Part shown: piece by piece, positions 21,344 through 33,384 of the stretch
Layout of the letters: each line of letters opens with the position of its first letter
How positions within the stretch are numbered: position 1 is the first letter of the stretch
From: Sphagnum compactum
Lineage: Eukaryota; Bryophyta; Sphagnopsida; Sphagnales
Reading direction: 5' to 3'
Assembly (NCBI GenBank): GCA_965153455.1
Contig: OZ234497.1
Span: 186,001 to 250,000 of the forward strand
DNA: 64,000 bases
Notes under the pieces: model-generated
Seen by the model: only the letters and a program-made list of their open reading frames with translations
Told to the model about the DNA's origin: nothing
The model's database searches: none
Translations under genes and position numbers: made by a program

Positions 21344-24300
21344 GAGGTAGATAGTAGAATTTTCACCTAGAGATGTTTACTCTCGCTTTGGGACCAGAAA
21401 TACCAAACTACTACATTGTTGGACTGAAACAGTGCCTGCAATATGTCATACTTGGTTGTCCACACTTTTTGACTTTTACGGCCTTTTTCAAAACTATGCA
21501 TGGTTTTCAATATTTTCAAAGCATTCAAACATTATTAATTAAAAAATACATTCTAACTCGACACATGCATATGAGCAGACACTCACACACAACACCACAT
21601 TCATGGACACATGCCTCCACAAACAACATAACACACACATGCACATGCCGGCACATACAACACACACCACAAGCACACAAATCCACACACACACATATGA
21701 CACACAAATTGCCAAAGTGAACTAACAGCCACTGATGCACTGTGAGGGATGGATGGTGGGTGGACAGGAAACACTTTTCTGTTGGGTTTCCAGTTTCCTA
21801 ACGAACCATGGTGGTCACCTCATTGCTATTTTTACTACTAACCTCCTGACAACTAGCATTCTTTTTTTTGGAGAACATGTTGGGGGAATTTTGGGAAAAC
21901 TATGCTTTTTCAGTGCAATTTCAACTAAATATGCTTTTTTTTGTAATTGGAAAAACTCATCACTTTTTAGATATTATGAACCTGCAAAACAAATACTGTA
22001 GTAACAACTCACTGGCCCTTCCATAATATCCATCTACATGTATCTATTTTCCTAGTAGCCACCTATTGTCCTACCTAATTACTTCAGGACCTGTTTCCTT
22101 AATAGGATACCAGTAGTACCTAACATGCTTTGGCAGCAAGGTGCCTAATATATATCTTATGGGTCATTTACAGTCAGCAGTAAAAACAATAATATTCTAC
22201 AATTTGGCATTATACTAAATAATAAAGCTTAGTGTGCTTGAGAGTTTCTTTCAGATTTTCAGCATGGCAGGCAGGTATTTTTTCAGAATTTTTGGCAATT
22301 CCAAAAAGTAACTAATTAGTGCATAACCAGGCTAGGTACTATGGGAGCTTCCTCCAAAGGTAGTCATCCATAACTGAGTCATAATGGGCTTCCAATCCAA
22401 TGTGGCTGTCGGTTCACTTTGGCCCAATATTAGTATGAGAAGTTGTTGCTAATAGTCAAGCCTTTAGAGCAACCAATGAATGATGTTGCATATAATCTAG
22501 TGATGAAATGTAATTGAAGTGCACACTTGTATCAGATTGGTTCCATCATCGTCACCATATAGTTGGAAGCATCACAAACAAGCTTTTCAAATTTTGTCTT
22601 TGTTAGATTGATTCAAATGTGTTGAAGAACTCTCACAAGTATGGTGGATGAGTAAACAAAATCACAACAAAAGAAAAAACTTACATTCCTCCACAAAAGG
22701 TTTCACAATTTCCTGAGTAAACAGTCTAATCGACATTCAAGCATGTGGTATAAGCATTGTGGTGATCTAGCTAACCCTCATAATTCCATGTTGCTTGTGA
22801 ATGGTAATACTGTTTTGGAAGCCAACCTGTGATAGTTCAATGATCTGTGAACACAGACCTTGTGCGGTGTCTTCAATTTTCCTCGCTATGTACCACCTTG
22901 GACACAATGTTATGCATTTTGGGCTGGGTTGGAAGTCTCAAATTCATGCCTTGTTTGATGGCAAAGTATCCTTAAAGTCAAGCGTTTTTAATGACCGTTT
23001 TTTTTTAATTTAAGAAAAGTTCCTTGAGCACTTTTGGCACATGGGAAATTGTTTCTAAAAGCATTATTCATTCACATTAAGATCCTGGCAACAAGAATTT
23101 AGGATGCCAAGTGCATGGTTCACAAACTAAGCTAAGGTCAGAATTAAGGTAGGCTACTACAAAATTTCAAAAATTTATAACCAATTCTACCAATGTCCAA
23201 AAAGTATGGTTCCACTTACTATAAGCTTTAAATTCTCTTGTATTTCTTGGAAATTAGTTCCAAAGCAAGAAATATATTTTCTAGTGCCAAACTCATTATT
23301 CTGCCGGTTTTGGGTGCCTCTACCTTATGAGTTGGGAAAATTATATGCAATGGGCAAAGCCTTCAGTTGTGGGGGTGCTTCAGGTTGCAAGAATTGCATT
23401 TAATGGCAATTTGGTGTGGTATAAATTTGTGGGATGTTTAAAGTTGCAAGAACTACCAAAGTCAATATGCCATTTTGATGCATCCCCACAAGAAGATTAA
23501 TCACAATATGGCAAAAATAGACTGGCCAATAGATGAAACAATTTTAGGTTGTTGATTCAGACAATTACTTATGTTTATTAGCAACTTAAGTACACCCCAG
23601 AAATTTGAATTGTCAACTAAGCTTTGCAAGAATTACCTACATTTATTTACCAAGTGCACTCGAATGAGCTTGTTTTGTTAGCCCATTGGGTTGTAACAAT
23701 TACTTGCATGCACTTCTACAGACCTTAGACAAATGCATGTACATAATTCTTACAAACCAATTATTTGCATTCTACAGATACAACTCCATTCATGCATTTG
23801 TTCAAGAGAATCATCATATTGGCACCATAATATGCCTTGAGCAATGAGCATCTCAGATCTGTTATATCGAAAAAGTGTCACATGGTGGATCATAGCAACC
23901 GTACTGGAAGACTGCCATAAATCACAAACCTGCAAGAAATTATAATAGACTTCTTCGCTTTTACATTCTATTTTACAGAGATCATGACAGTTTCAAACAA
24001 ATACAATTGATCGGCCTGGCATACATAAAAAGCCATTAAAATTTGTAACAATTTCAAAATGAGGTATCTTCCTTCTCACAAAAGGGCAGAGGGAGGTGTT
24101 TTTCCTGCATCGACCTAGTTGGTTTCAATGGACCTTTTAGGCATCTCAGCAGCAGTGAAACATCTGGATTTGCAAAACAATAATAGCCCACTTACAGGCA
24201 AATCAATCTTTGGCTTAGTGTCAGAAGCTGACCATTCAGTAGAGGCCCAATTGTGAAAACTGACCCAATGTGGTTACTAGCAGGGATGCATCCAAGAGTA

Positions 24301-24469
24301 CACAGCAGAATTAACTGTTGTCCACCCTGCTCAGCAAAGCAAAATATCTCAGACATGCAGTTCAGCACGTCTGATTATTCACAGCTAAAGCAAAACAGAG
24401 ACACAGGGTACTGTAGGGGGACAAGTCATTATCACCATGCTAACATTATGCCATGCAGCATTCTTACTA
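21344..24469. other. Gene-free spacer between receptor and RING gene
   Basis: A CA-rich microsatellite lies at about 21570-21700. The last few hundred bases probably include the 3' untranslated region of the minus-strand RING gene. No other coding or repeat feature is supported. Confidence 0.5.
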
Positions 24470-26966
24470 CTATATGGATGACACATGAAGCCAAACATTG
24501 GAAGAGTGGGACAGCTTCACAACCCCTTCTGAACTATAAGCTTTCCTACAACCAGGACAGCGCCCATCATCAGATGCAATCCTATGATAGCAGAAAAGAC
24601 AAAGTTGGAATCCACAGTCGCAAGGGATGTATGATGAATCTGTCACATCTAGCTCTTCTGTGCAAATAGGACAGTAGGAAGGAGTAGAAGTAGGGCCCCA
24701 CATGTTCCCATGTATGGAGCCCCACCTGCGATTACTCTGTTTGTTCTGCTGGCTAGGCTTAGTATGCTGCTTCACAAGCCTTGGTAATGTGGGTGGTCGT
24801 GAGATGTCCTCTGGTCTCCAAGCCCTGCCAAAATTTCCTCTTCTGCCCCCAAATCCATCATTCTTGTACGTACACTCTGGCTTCAGCTGAGCACTCTGAA
24901 GATCTGGATGATGAACCACATTTGGCTTCTTTTCAAGGGCATCCTTCCCTTCAGTGTAATGAACTTGATCTGAGGGTCCTTTACAATAACCCTCAATTTT
25001 ATGCAGTGTGCCCTGGATGTGCAACATGTCAAAAGCTGCTTCCCAGTCATCCTCGGCATCATGTCTATTTTCATCGTCTTCAGACCCACTTCCAGTGTAG
25101 CTGGTGCTTGTGCAACTGCTATTAGACCTGGATTTATTCTCAATGCTGCACCATCCATTGACTGAACCTTCAATCTGCTCATTCCCTGCAGGTAGTTCCC
25201 CATTTTCGAAGCACTTGAGCCAACTTCCAAAATGTTCCAACCTGAGAACATCTTTTTTTGTATGCTTACATTCATTGCCTGAACCATTAGCTGCAGATTG
25301 AGAGTTCATAGCAGGAGAATCTGCTGGCACGGGTTTGTTGGCAGTGGCATGTGATCCCAACCCCTGAATGCAAATCTGACCTGAAGTCCCAGTCCTCTCC
25401 TTCCCTGCACAATCCACATTGCCTGGCTTATGGTGATGCTCTGGCTTCACCCTTCCTGGCTTACCTACACATGGGCCCATCCATCTGCTTAGTGCACCCT
25501 GGAAACATAGAAGTGTTACCATTTACACGAAGCAATGATAAACAAACAATTCCGTAGATGATCGAGAAAATCCTAGTATTACAGTCAGATGTGTGGGCTA
25601 AACTGATCCGCTTCTTGCTCTGTGGAACTTAAGCTCAAAGCCCATATCTACCTCTAACAGTAAACTGGCCATCAGGAAGCAAGACCATGTAGTGATGTAC
25701 AATGGAGGTACACTCTTCACATTCAGATGCCATGACACCATGAGCAGAAAGGAGCCTGAAAAAAGTTTCTGTCCTTACTGCCCATACACCAAGTTCAAGA
25801 CTCAACCCAACAGACATTGTCAAACCAATGTAAACCTCCAGAGGGACTGCCTGGATGCAAGTGTTACTTTAATGGAGATATGACAGCCATTCTAAACGAA
25901 TGGAAGGCCATATACTTCACAACGGGAGCAAGCTTCCTGCAAAGGTAATGCCCCTCTTCTGTTGTCTCCTTTCCCCTCTCCTTGCTTCACTTGTCCAGTA
26001 TCAAACAGGAAATCTATGACCACAAGGCTACACGAATTAAGGTTTCCTGTGCACACTGTCTTCCTCTTTTACAATCATGTCCATCAGAACATGGGTTGCT
26101 TTTTCCTAAGGACTTAAAAATTGAAGAACTCTTTCTAGACAGAAGACTTTCATCTGATAAAACCACACAGAGCCCTCACAAACTAAGGCTAGACAAAAGA
26201 TTGCAGTGCATTTCTATCTGTATACCACCATTGCACAGGAGAGATCAATTCCATCCAATTCAATGTGCTTCATTTAGTTCTGGCTCCCAGTAAAAGAATT
26301 ATGTGTGCAGGGATCACCTTGAGGATGTTGAGAAAGCCACTGCTCTTGTCGGACATCGAGCTTGCACTGCTTCAGTTTTGCAGTCTTATTCACCTGTGCC
26401 CCACGTCCATAGATCGGTAAGAAACCATTTCTTTCCAGCTAACATCGGAGATGGCACATACCCTGGGGACACAACTACCGTCTCTAACCAAATGAAAGCC
26501 GAGGTGTAACCGGCTGATAGGCGAGACATCCCCGATGAAGACTCGGCTTTTTAGCACGTTCCCAGGACCGGAGGAGCTGAGTCCATTGACAGGATCTCAA
26601 GAACCACACGCAAAGGCAGAGAGAAATCTAGAGAAAAAACATGTCAATTTGTCCGGCACAGTGGATCCACACAAAGAACTGGATCCAAAAGAAACAACCA
26701 ACAGTCTACGGAGCATTTCCTCCTTCAAAAATGACGATTCTCACCTTCTTCTTCCGCCGGCAAGCATCCTTACGATTCATGAATTCAACCGCAGATTGAG
26801 AACGCTCAGTCTCCCGTCCCCTGGAATGCAACCGAACTAAATCCTGCTCCACCACCCGCTGCTGCTGCGACGGAAACCCACTCTCAGTGCCACCACAACC
26901 ATCAACACCACCACGGCGCTGCACGACGTCTGCGTTCACGGTCGAGAGTGTATCGGAGGCAGCCAT
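24470..26966 (-). CDS. NOT4-type RING finger protein without RRM
   Basis: Two exons (26966-26745 and 25498-24470) join in phase 0 to give 416 residues. Near the C-terminus (about 350-391) is a C4C4 RING with CPIC, CDCG, CLFC and CPGC spaced as in CCR4-NOT subunit 4, where this fold recruits E2 ubiquitin-conjugating enzymes. Most of the protein before it is low-complexity and polar. NOT4 itself has the RING at the N-terminus followed by an RRM. Here the RING is C-terminal and no RRM is visible, so this is a plant NOT4-like RING protein, probably a ubiquitin E3 ligase, rather than NOT4 itself. The splice sites (AAG/gtgaga and tttccag/GGT) are good. Met at 26987 is an alternative start, seven codons upstream. 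Confidence 0.8.
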
Positions 26967-27880
26967 GTGAACAAAGTGTACCACCATACACCCTCAGAAA
27001 ACAAAGGCGAAGCACCACGCAAGGGGGACAAACAGCGCACCAAACCCTAACTTGTGTTTTTAGTCTTCTCTCTTCATCTCTGTTTTTTTCCTGTCACTTG
27101 GAATCAACAATTTTTCATCTAGGTATTCATGTTTGAAGAGCAAATTTATAGAGTTGCATGATTGAAGATTTTCATTGACAAAATCTCATGCTTACAAGAG
27201 CTTTTTTATCTAAAAATTCAACATTTAGGAACAAGATGATGAGGAGGTGGTTGCTTTTCTGAATTGTTGTTGGGAGCATTGTGGGGTTGATCTAACAAAC
27301 AATCTTTCATTCTGGTTTGAATGAATAATCTTAATCTGAACTAATCTTCAATTAATCAATCAAGTGCATGATGCTAATCATCGCTTGCAGACTGCAAATG
27401 CAACGGATGCAGCATTTGGCTTCACCTTAGATTTCCATCACTCCTCTTGTTTTGTCATAATGAGAAGTACATGACAGAATAGAGTTCTATCACACAATCA
27501 TTCTCATTTGAGAAAGCTGCCAGAAGAATTTAGCAGATGTGAAAAGACTGCAAAAACACTCAACATTGAAACTTCTCTTATTTCATAAACAAACTGCTGC
27601 AAATGCACTAAACCCCAGGGGAAGTGCAGGTGTTGGTGCTGCAATAAAGCACCACCATTCAATTGAGAAAACACAGGCAAATCACTCTCTAGAACTGTCA
27701 CTCTAGCAACTTGTTTTGGCTTACAAGGTGCATAACAGAGCATCTGATTTAGTAACATGGAGTACAGCAACTTTGCAACTATATGCATACAAGGCAGTGT
27801 TCTCCTTCTCATTGTCTTTGACTGAAATGGAGAGAACAGCTTTGCACCAGATTGGGACTCCTAGCAAGAGGCTTGGGCAG
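26967..27880. other. Spacer between RING gene and HIT gene
   Basis: Both neighbours are on the minus strand, so this contains the RING gene promoter and the 3' end of the HIT gene. No motif stood out. Confidence 0.45.
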
Positions 27881-30657
27881 TCACTGATGAGTACTTGCTG
27901 AGCTAAGCTTTGTGCGCACCACATGTGCTAGAATTTTAGCTTCCTGCACTGCTCTTAAAGGCCGCCTCCGCATACTCTGCAATGTTAAGTAAGAGACAAC
28001 TGTTCTTATTGCTCTGGAATTGATCAAAACACCATGACTATCTGGATTTGCAACAATACAAACAGAGTATGCTTCAAGGTGGTGTTCAGTTTAGAGAGCA
28101 AGTCATGCAAATAGACTTTAGTCTTTTAGTGTTGATATAGGGCCACAAGAAAGTCCTGTTTCCAAAGTACATGGTAGAAAAACTGAAGTAGGATAGCTGA
28201 GAGCTTTACCTCAGATTTCCAAAGGCCATCACCAGAACTTCTGGGAATGATATGGAAATGGGTCTGCAGCCACCAAACAAACAGCCATCAGTCTCAATCA
28301 GTTCCACATTTCCTACTACTGTGGTTTCCAACCTACCTGATAGAGCAAAAACAGAAGCTCTTTAAGAACTAAGTGGACCAATGTCAGCAACTGTAGGAAG
28401 GGGATAGATACATACATGGAAAATTACTTGACCTGCAGCCACTCCACTATTCACCAGCATATTGAAGGAGTCTGTTAGTGCCCAACCCCAGTCCCTCTTA
28501 GCTTTTCTATTTTTACATTGACTATGCTTATCAGTAACAACAAGGCATAAGTCTGTTGGTAAGTATGTTTACACATTTCCATCTCATAGTTATGCAGCTC
28601 TATCACAGCTTTTCAACCAGAAGATTTTCTTTGTTTTGAACTCTGTCCACTGGTTCCTCAGGCTCACACAAAGTAGGTTAGCACACATCTGCAAACACTA
28701 TGCTGACTTAACATGAATGACGTAGCACATAATCCATGTCTAGTGCACATAAGACCCAAATACTGAAGCTCTAACAGAGTATCAATGTAATTGCTTGAGC
28801 ACTATGGCAAAGGTAGGGCAGATTCAGGTAGGGAAGGAAGACACAGAAGAAATAGTTTAATAGCAAAGAAGAAAATAGATTACCTGAATGAGTTGCTTCC
28901 ATCAGAGCAGTACTGATCAAGGGCACTGCAGCACACATGGCTGCTGCTATCTGCAAATCAACCCAAACGACATAGAAAGCACCAATTGCTCAAACATAAA
29001 TTTGTCTACATGCAGGTGGGTTGTGTTCCCTAATAAGGTTACCCTCTGATGAGTTTGAGAGCATTTAGATCTTGAAAAGATTTTCAAAGACAGAAAGCAA
29101 CAACTCAATACCTGTGGAGGTGTTACTTCTAAGGATGGAAAGTGGGCCTTTGGAAGCAACAGTGAATGCCTGTCAACAAACACAACTTATATCCCTCAGC
29201 TAGAGCCTTACATTTATCTACTGATGAATTTCCATTGTTCCCCTCTTGACCTAAAAGACACAATTTGTGGCTTGGCTGTGTTGTTGCACATGTGATCACC
29301 CTCACACCCAGGTGCATCCAGGTGTAACTACAGAGGTGTTAACTAGACACACAGTGCAATCAACAGTAAAAGAATTGAAGATTTCTCCACAAAGAGTCCC
29401 TCTTGATGATCTAAACGTTGCTGAACATATACAGACTCTAAACAGAGAACACATATTGCTCATAAGTTGCATGCAAATAACATGAATTGTGGAAAATCAG
29501 AAATGTAGAGCAGAGGAGTTGCAGAGAGCCATACCCAAAGCAGACAGGATGTGAGTCAAGAATGCATAAGCAAGCTTCATCTTCGTACAACTGTTCAGCT
29601 CCACAATTTGGTCAAGTCAGCAACAGTGGATAAGCACATCTCTGGATGCAAAACCTCAAGACATCAATGAAAACCAGGATTTATCTGAAGCATTCACAAT
29701 TGAGTCAGAGAATCATACCTTATATGCAGGAGCTAGACCATGAACTATCTCACAAAACACACAGTTTTCACTCATACCACTGTGGAATTGGGATTGAGTA
29801 AAATGCCCCTTGGAGGATCCTTGATCATGAGCCCTTGAATTTCCCATTCCTTGCAGGCTGTTGGACTTTGAAAAAGTCGTCACACTGGCAATGCCAGCTC
29901 TGACAAACCCTAAACCCTTGTCAGGTGCTGGAACCCTGCTGTTGCTATTCCCTGCAGCAGGACTACTCCCACCAATTCCTTCTCCGCTCTCTCTCCCTCT
30001 ATCTTCAGCGGCCTGTTTTGCACACCCTCTGTCTTCTGCTACCACACTCTTAATTTCCGTGTCCCTCCCATCATTCTCAATTACAGCTGTGGAGTTCGTC
30101 CCAACATTGAGCTCCAATGCATCTTTCTGAAACCGTCTTGCGTCTAATACTATGGAATCTTCCACTTTCTCATCCTTCCGTTTTAGATCGTCACTCCTAT
30201 CTTCTAAAGATTCGCCTCTACAAAATTCTAAACTGACCCTATTACTCACTAGGCCAGGGACACAATCTAGAGATGAGTTTTCCTCGACTTGAGCCCTAAA
30301 CTCTCTCTCCAAAGGATGAAGATGACCCTCCTTACTGAAAAAAGCTGATTCCTCTCGACAGTCCAAAATTCCGCAACGTCCAGACACTCTCACGCCGCGG
30401 AAGTAGTTGTCTGCTGAAGAAGAAGAAGAAGACTCAACACCATTTCCATCACATGTGTGCGTGGAGGAGCAGCCGCAGCTGTTACAAGAGAAACATTCAA
30501 CGGCACTTCTTGTTGCGCATGGAAAAGCGTCGTTTGAGAATGGAGGGAGGAGCGCAATAGCAGACATACTACTAGCTGAGACATCACTTGCAATGTTTCC
30601 ACATGAAGACGAAGGTTGCAAGTGCAACAAGATTGTCCTCAATCGCCTCTCTGCCAT
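27881..30657 (-). CDS. HINT4-like HIT domain protein with long N-terminal extension
   Basis: Seven exons join cleanly: 30657-29719, 29590-29535, 29169-29112, 28950-28884, 28471-28416, 28263-28210 and 27976-27881. The product is 441 residues. The HIT domain starts with CVFCEIVHGLAPAYK (about 299-313), continues with LYEDEACLCILDSHP, and carries the histidine triad HTHFHII at 392-398, which binds the nucleotide alpha-phosphate and supplies the nucleophile. HIT proteins hydrolyse or phosphorolyse AMP-linked substrates; plant HINT4 acts on adenosine 5'-phosphosulfate. HINT4 is normally about 150 residues. Here about 290 residues, rich in Ser, Glu and Lys and probably disordered, precede the domain in the same exon. 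An internal Met just before the domain (MSENC) would give the usual short form. The domain call is secure; the role of the extension is unknown. Confidence 0.88.
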
Positions 30658-31789
30658 GTCCGACAATTGTGCGCACGGACAGACACTTAATATGTTGCAC
30701 AAAGTGTAGACTGCTTAATTAGCATCATCACAAAAAAGTCCGGCAACACACCGACCATATCATATCTCGAAGACCTTGAAACACTATCCAGGAACTCTCT
30801 TACCTATCTCACAACAACACATAAGAAGTGTGCCGAAATAGACAAATCCATGAAGATAGCACACATGTCAAGCCGGGCCCACACCTATTGGAAGAGAGAG
30901 AGAGAGAGATAAAGAGAGATGATGGTTTAGATTAGTGGCTATCCACGACCAATCTATATTCGATTTCACCATCATCATCATATGCAACTAAGAAGCTGTC
31001 GTAATCTGTGGATTTCGTGAAGGGAAGATCGACAGAACGAGCGCGATCGAGTAGCAGATTGCGACCAGCATGGTCAGAGGGAGAAGAACGCATCGCTGTG
31101 TGTCAAGAGCATGAATGAATCTACTGACCTAACCCTAAATTGAACTGACCCTAAAAATCTGGAGACGATGAGAAATAGGGATTGTTGAAATAGGGTATTC
31201 CCCTCCTCTCCCCCACCCCCTTTGTTGTTGTTGGCCTTGCCTACCAAGGCCAAGGATATTGTGTTTGTGTTGAAACTTGAGATTAGTTATAGAGTTATCA
31301 TATCTGGAAGGGTTTTGGTTTCTTTTGGAGGAGTTTTTGAAGATTATATTTTTGCATGGTGAAATATGTGAGTTTCCATAATTCTTCTTTTGCCTTGAGA
31401 TACTTTTTAATGTAAATGGCAAGGACACAGTGTGACACACTCCTTGTTTTAAAGGGATAAAGGTTTATGCCATAATTTATTTATTGTTCAAGGTAATATT
31501 GTGATTGTGGAATGCAATACAATGCCTTCGAATGGATATGTTATGGTTAACCATAGATCAACCAAAGTAGTTCACCAAGAACTTATATGATAGGCTTATT
31601 ATTAAATAGATCAACAATAACCTATTTTGGACTTTTGCCGTGTCAAGATGTAAGTGACTAAGTCACCATGTTTCATGATTTAATTGTTTTGTGTTAGACT
31701 TTGATATGATCTAGGTTGATTGTGACATGAAATATTATTGTGCCATGAATTTTTCAACAAGGTTATTGTGATGAGAAGAATTACCTATA
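30658..31789. other. Promoter side of HIT gene, then spacer
   Basis: A GA microsatellite lies at about 30894-30910, upstream of the HIT gene start. The remaining sequence up to the Helitron shows no gene. Confidence 0.45.
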
Positions 31790-33384
31790 CTAGTGGGTAC
31801 CCGTGACCTTTGGACACTGTGAAGTCAAACATTCGCATTTGAGACTGTCTGAGTGACTGATTCTTGTTGCTGTTCTTCACAGTTTTCTTCTTCTCCGTTG
31901 ATTGTTGTCTCCCTCATTATCCTGGTTGTTGTGTCTTGAATTTCTTCAAACAGGAGTGCAAACTCAATCACATTCTGTTTTTTTGGGGTTTGTTGGTGCC
32001 TTCATCTCTCTGATGATTTTTTCTCTCTTCTGTTATTGTACTTGTTCCTTTTCCTCATTGTTTCAGTTACAGAACTTGTTTTAATTCCCACTGACACAAC
32101 AACAACAAACAACAACAACAGCGCAGCAGATTTTCTGTTTTTTTGAAAGGAGGAAAAAGAGCAACCTGCAAGCAACAACAACACTCCTGTCCTGTCAAAG
32201 CCTCAAACCCTAATTCTGTGGTGCCTCAACGACTCTCGCCTCACAACATCTGATCAACTGTGTGGTAGTTCTTCATCAGTTCGGAAGACATCACACAACA
32301 TCCTTGGAAGAATCTGCCGAATCTCCTCCTCTACTTGTAGGCGCAGACACATCTCTCTTAAAAATTTGGGCATATCCATCCCTTGGGTCGCAACAATTCA
32401 GATTGCTGTGTCAGACGGAAATTCTCGAAGAATTCTCAAAACCAGGGAAGAAGCACGGATCAAATCCCCTACTTCTTCTCATTCCTTTACTCTGTTGAAA
32501 TGTTCAAAATGGGGAGGAGGAAGTAGACAAAGGAAATGGCAGCAGGGGTGATGATGATGCATTAAAATGAGCTGAGCTAAATTATCGGTTTGCTACAATA
32601 ATGTTGTTGCTGTTGTTGCAGGCAAGCCTTCAAATTTTCTGCATTGGCTTTTATATCCTCAACAAGCACCAGAATCATCTTCAGATTCCATCAGCAGTCA
32701 CAGAGACTGTATCATACTTCTCATGCTGCTGGAAATTTACTGCTGCTGGAAGCTCAGATAGCTCAAATACCAATTGCAACCTGAATTAAGCCTTCAAGAG
32801 CTGCTATAGAATCTCACTTCTTTTTTAGCAGAAGCTCACTGACATCTGCTGTTGTGATGGCCTTGTCAAAGATTTCTTTTTCTACTTCAGGGAAAAGAGG
32901 ATGTGTCTTGAGGAGGAGGCACGTGACCTCACAGGAGAGGCCTTCATTCGCTTCATGGACAGCTTGTATGAGAGGATCAGTGCGCTGGTGGAAAGCTCAG
33001 ATGCAGCAGAAAACCTGGGGGCTGTTCGAACCATTGATGAACTCATTTCTGTTCAGCTTGGTGAAAGTGCAACCAAAATCGCCAAATTCGCTTCCTTCCT
33101 CCAAGAAGATCTTTGAGTCAAAGCAGGACCCAGACACGATTGTTGCTGCCAGTGTTGTTGTTGCTTTGCATCTGAGCTCCACTTTGAGGTTGCTTGAGGG
33201 TTTGCAGATAATCATGGTGATAACCACCACAACCCGCACCTCGTTTCTGTCAGCTACGACTCGCACCTCGTTTCTGTCAGCTACGGCCGGTTCTACTTTT
33301 GCAGCAGAATCGGCCTCGCAAAGACTGTTAACGAGTCGGAACGCCCTGTCACAGACAAACGGACAAGTGAATTAATATATAGGA
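31790..33384 (-). mobile_element. Gene-capturing non-autonomous Helitron
   Basis: On the minus strand it starts TCCTATATATTAATTCACTTG after a host A (33384). It ends with the hairpin GTGTCC-aaa-GGTCAC, GGGTACCCA and CTAG at 31790, followed by a host T. The 3' end is nearly identical to that of the Helitron at 8181-8938, so both belong to one family. The 1595-bp body contains no Rep/helicase. It carries, in the opposite orientation, a piece of a TOR gene (32885-33170), an upstream stretch (32200-32530) that may be more captured transcript, and a small duplication (cgcacctcgtttctgtcagctacg) near 33235-33290. Confidence 0.85.
32885..33170 (+). pseudogene. Captured fragment of TOR kinase N-terminal region
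   Basis: The translation matches the start of the TOR HEAT-repeat region: EEEARDLTGEA, RFMDSLYERI, ESSDAAENLGA, IDELI and GESATKIAKFA occur in order. It continues after a one-base frame change with KIFESKQDPD and then diverges after VAAS. The full TOR protein is about 2400-2500 residues; this fragment covers roughly 90 and has no kinase. It is bounded by a Helitron, so it is a transduplicated fragment, not a gene. An overlapping 173-residue frame in the other phase is a shadow. Confidence 0.85.

Noticed and set aside
32854-33375. 173-residue plus-strand frame in the Helitron
   Set aside because: Only a short part after the frame change reads as TOR sequence. The rest is out of phase with the TOR homology and contains a small DNA duplication, so it is not a gene.
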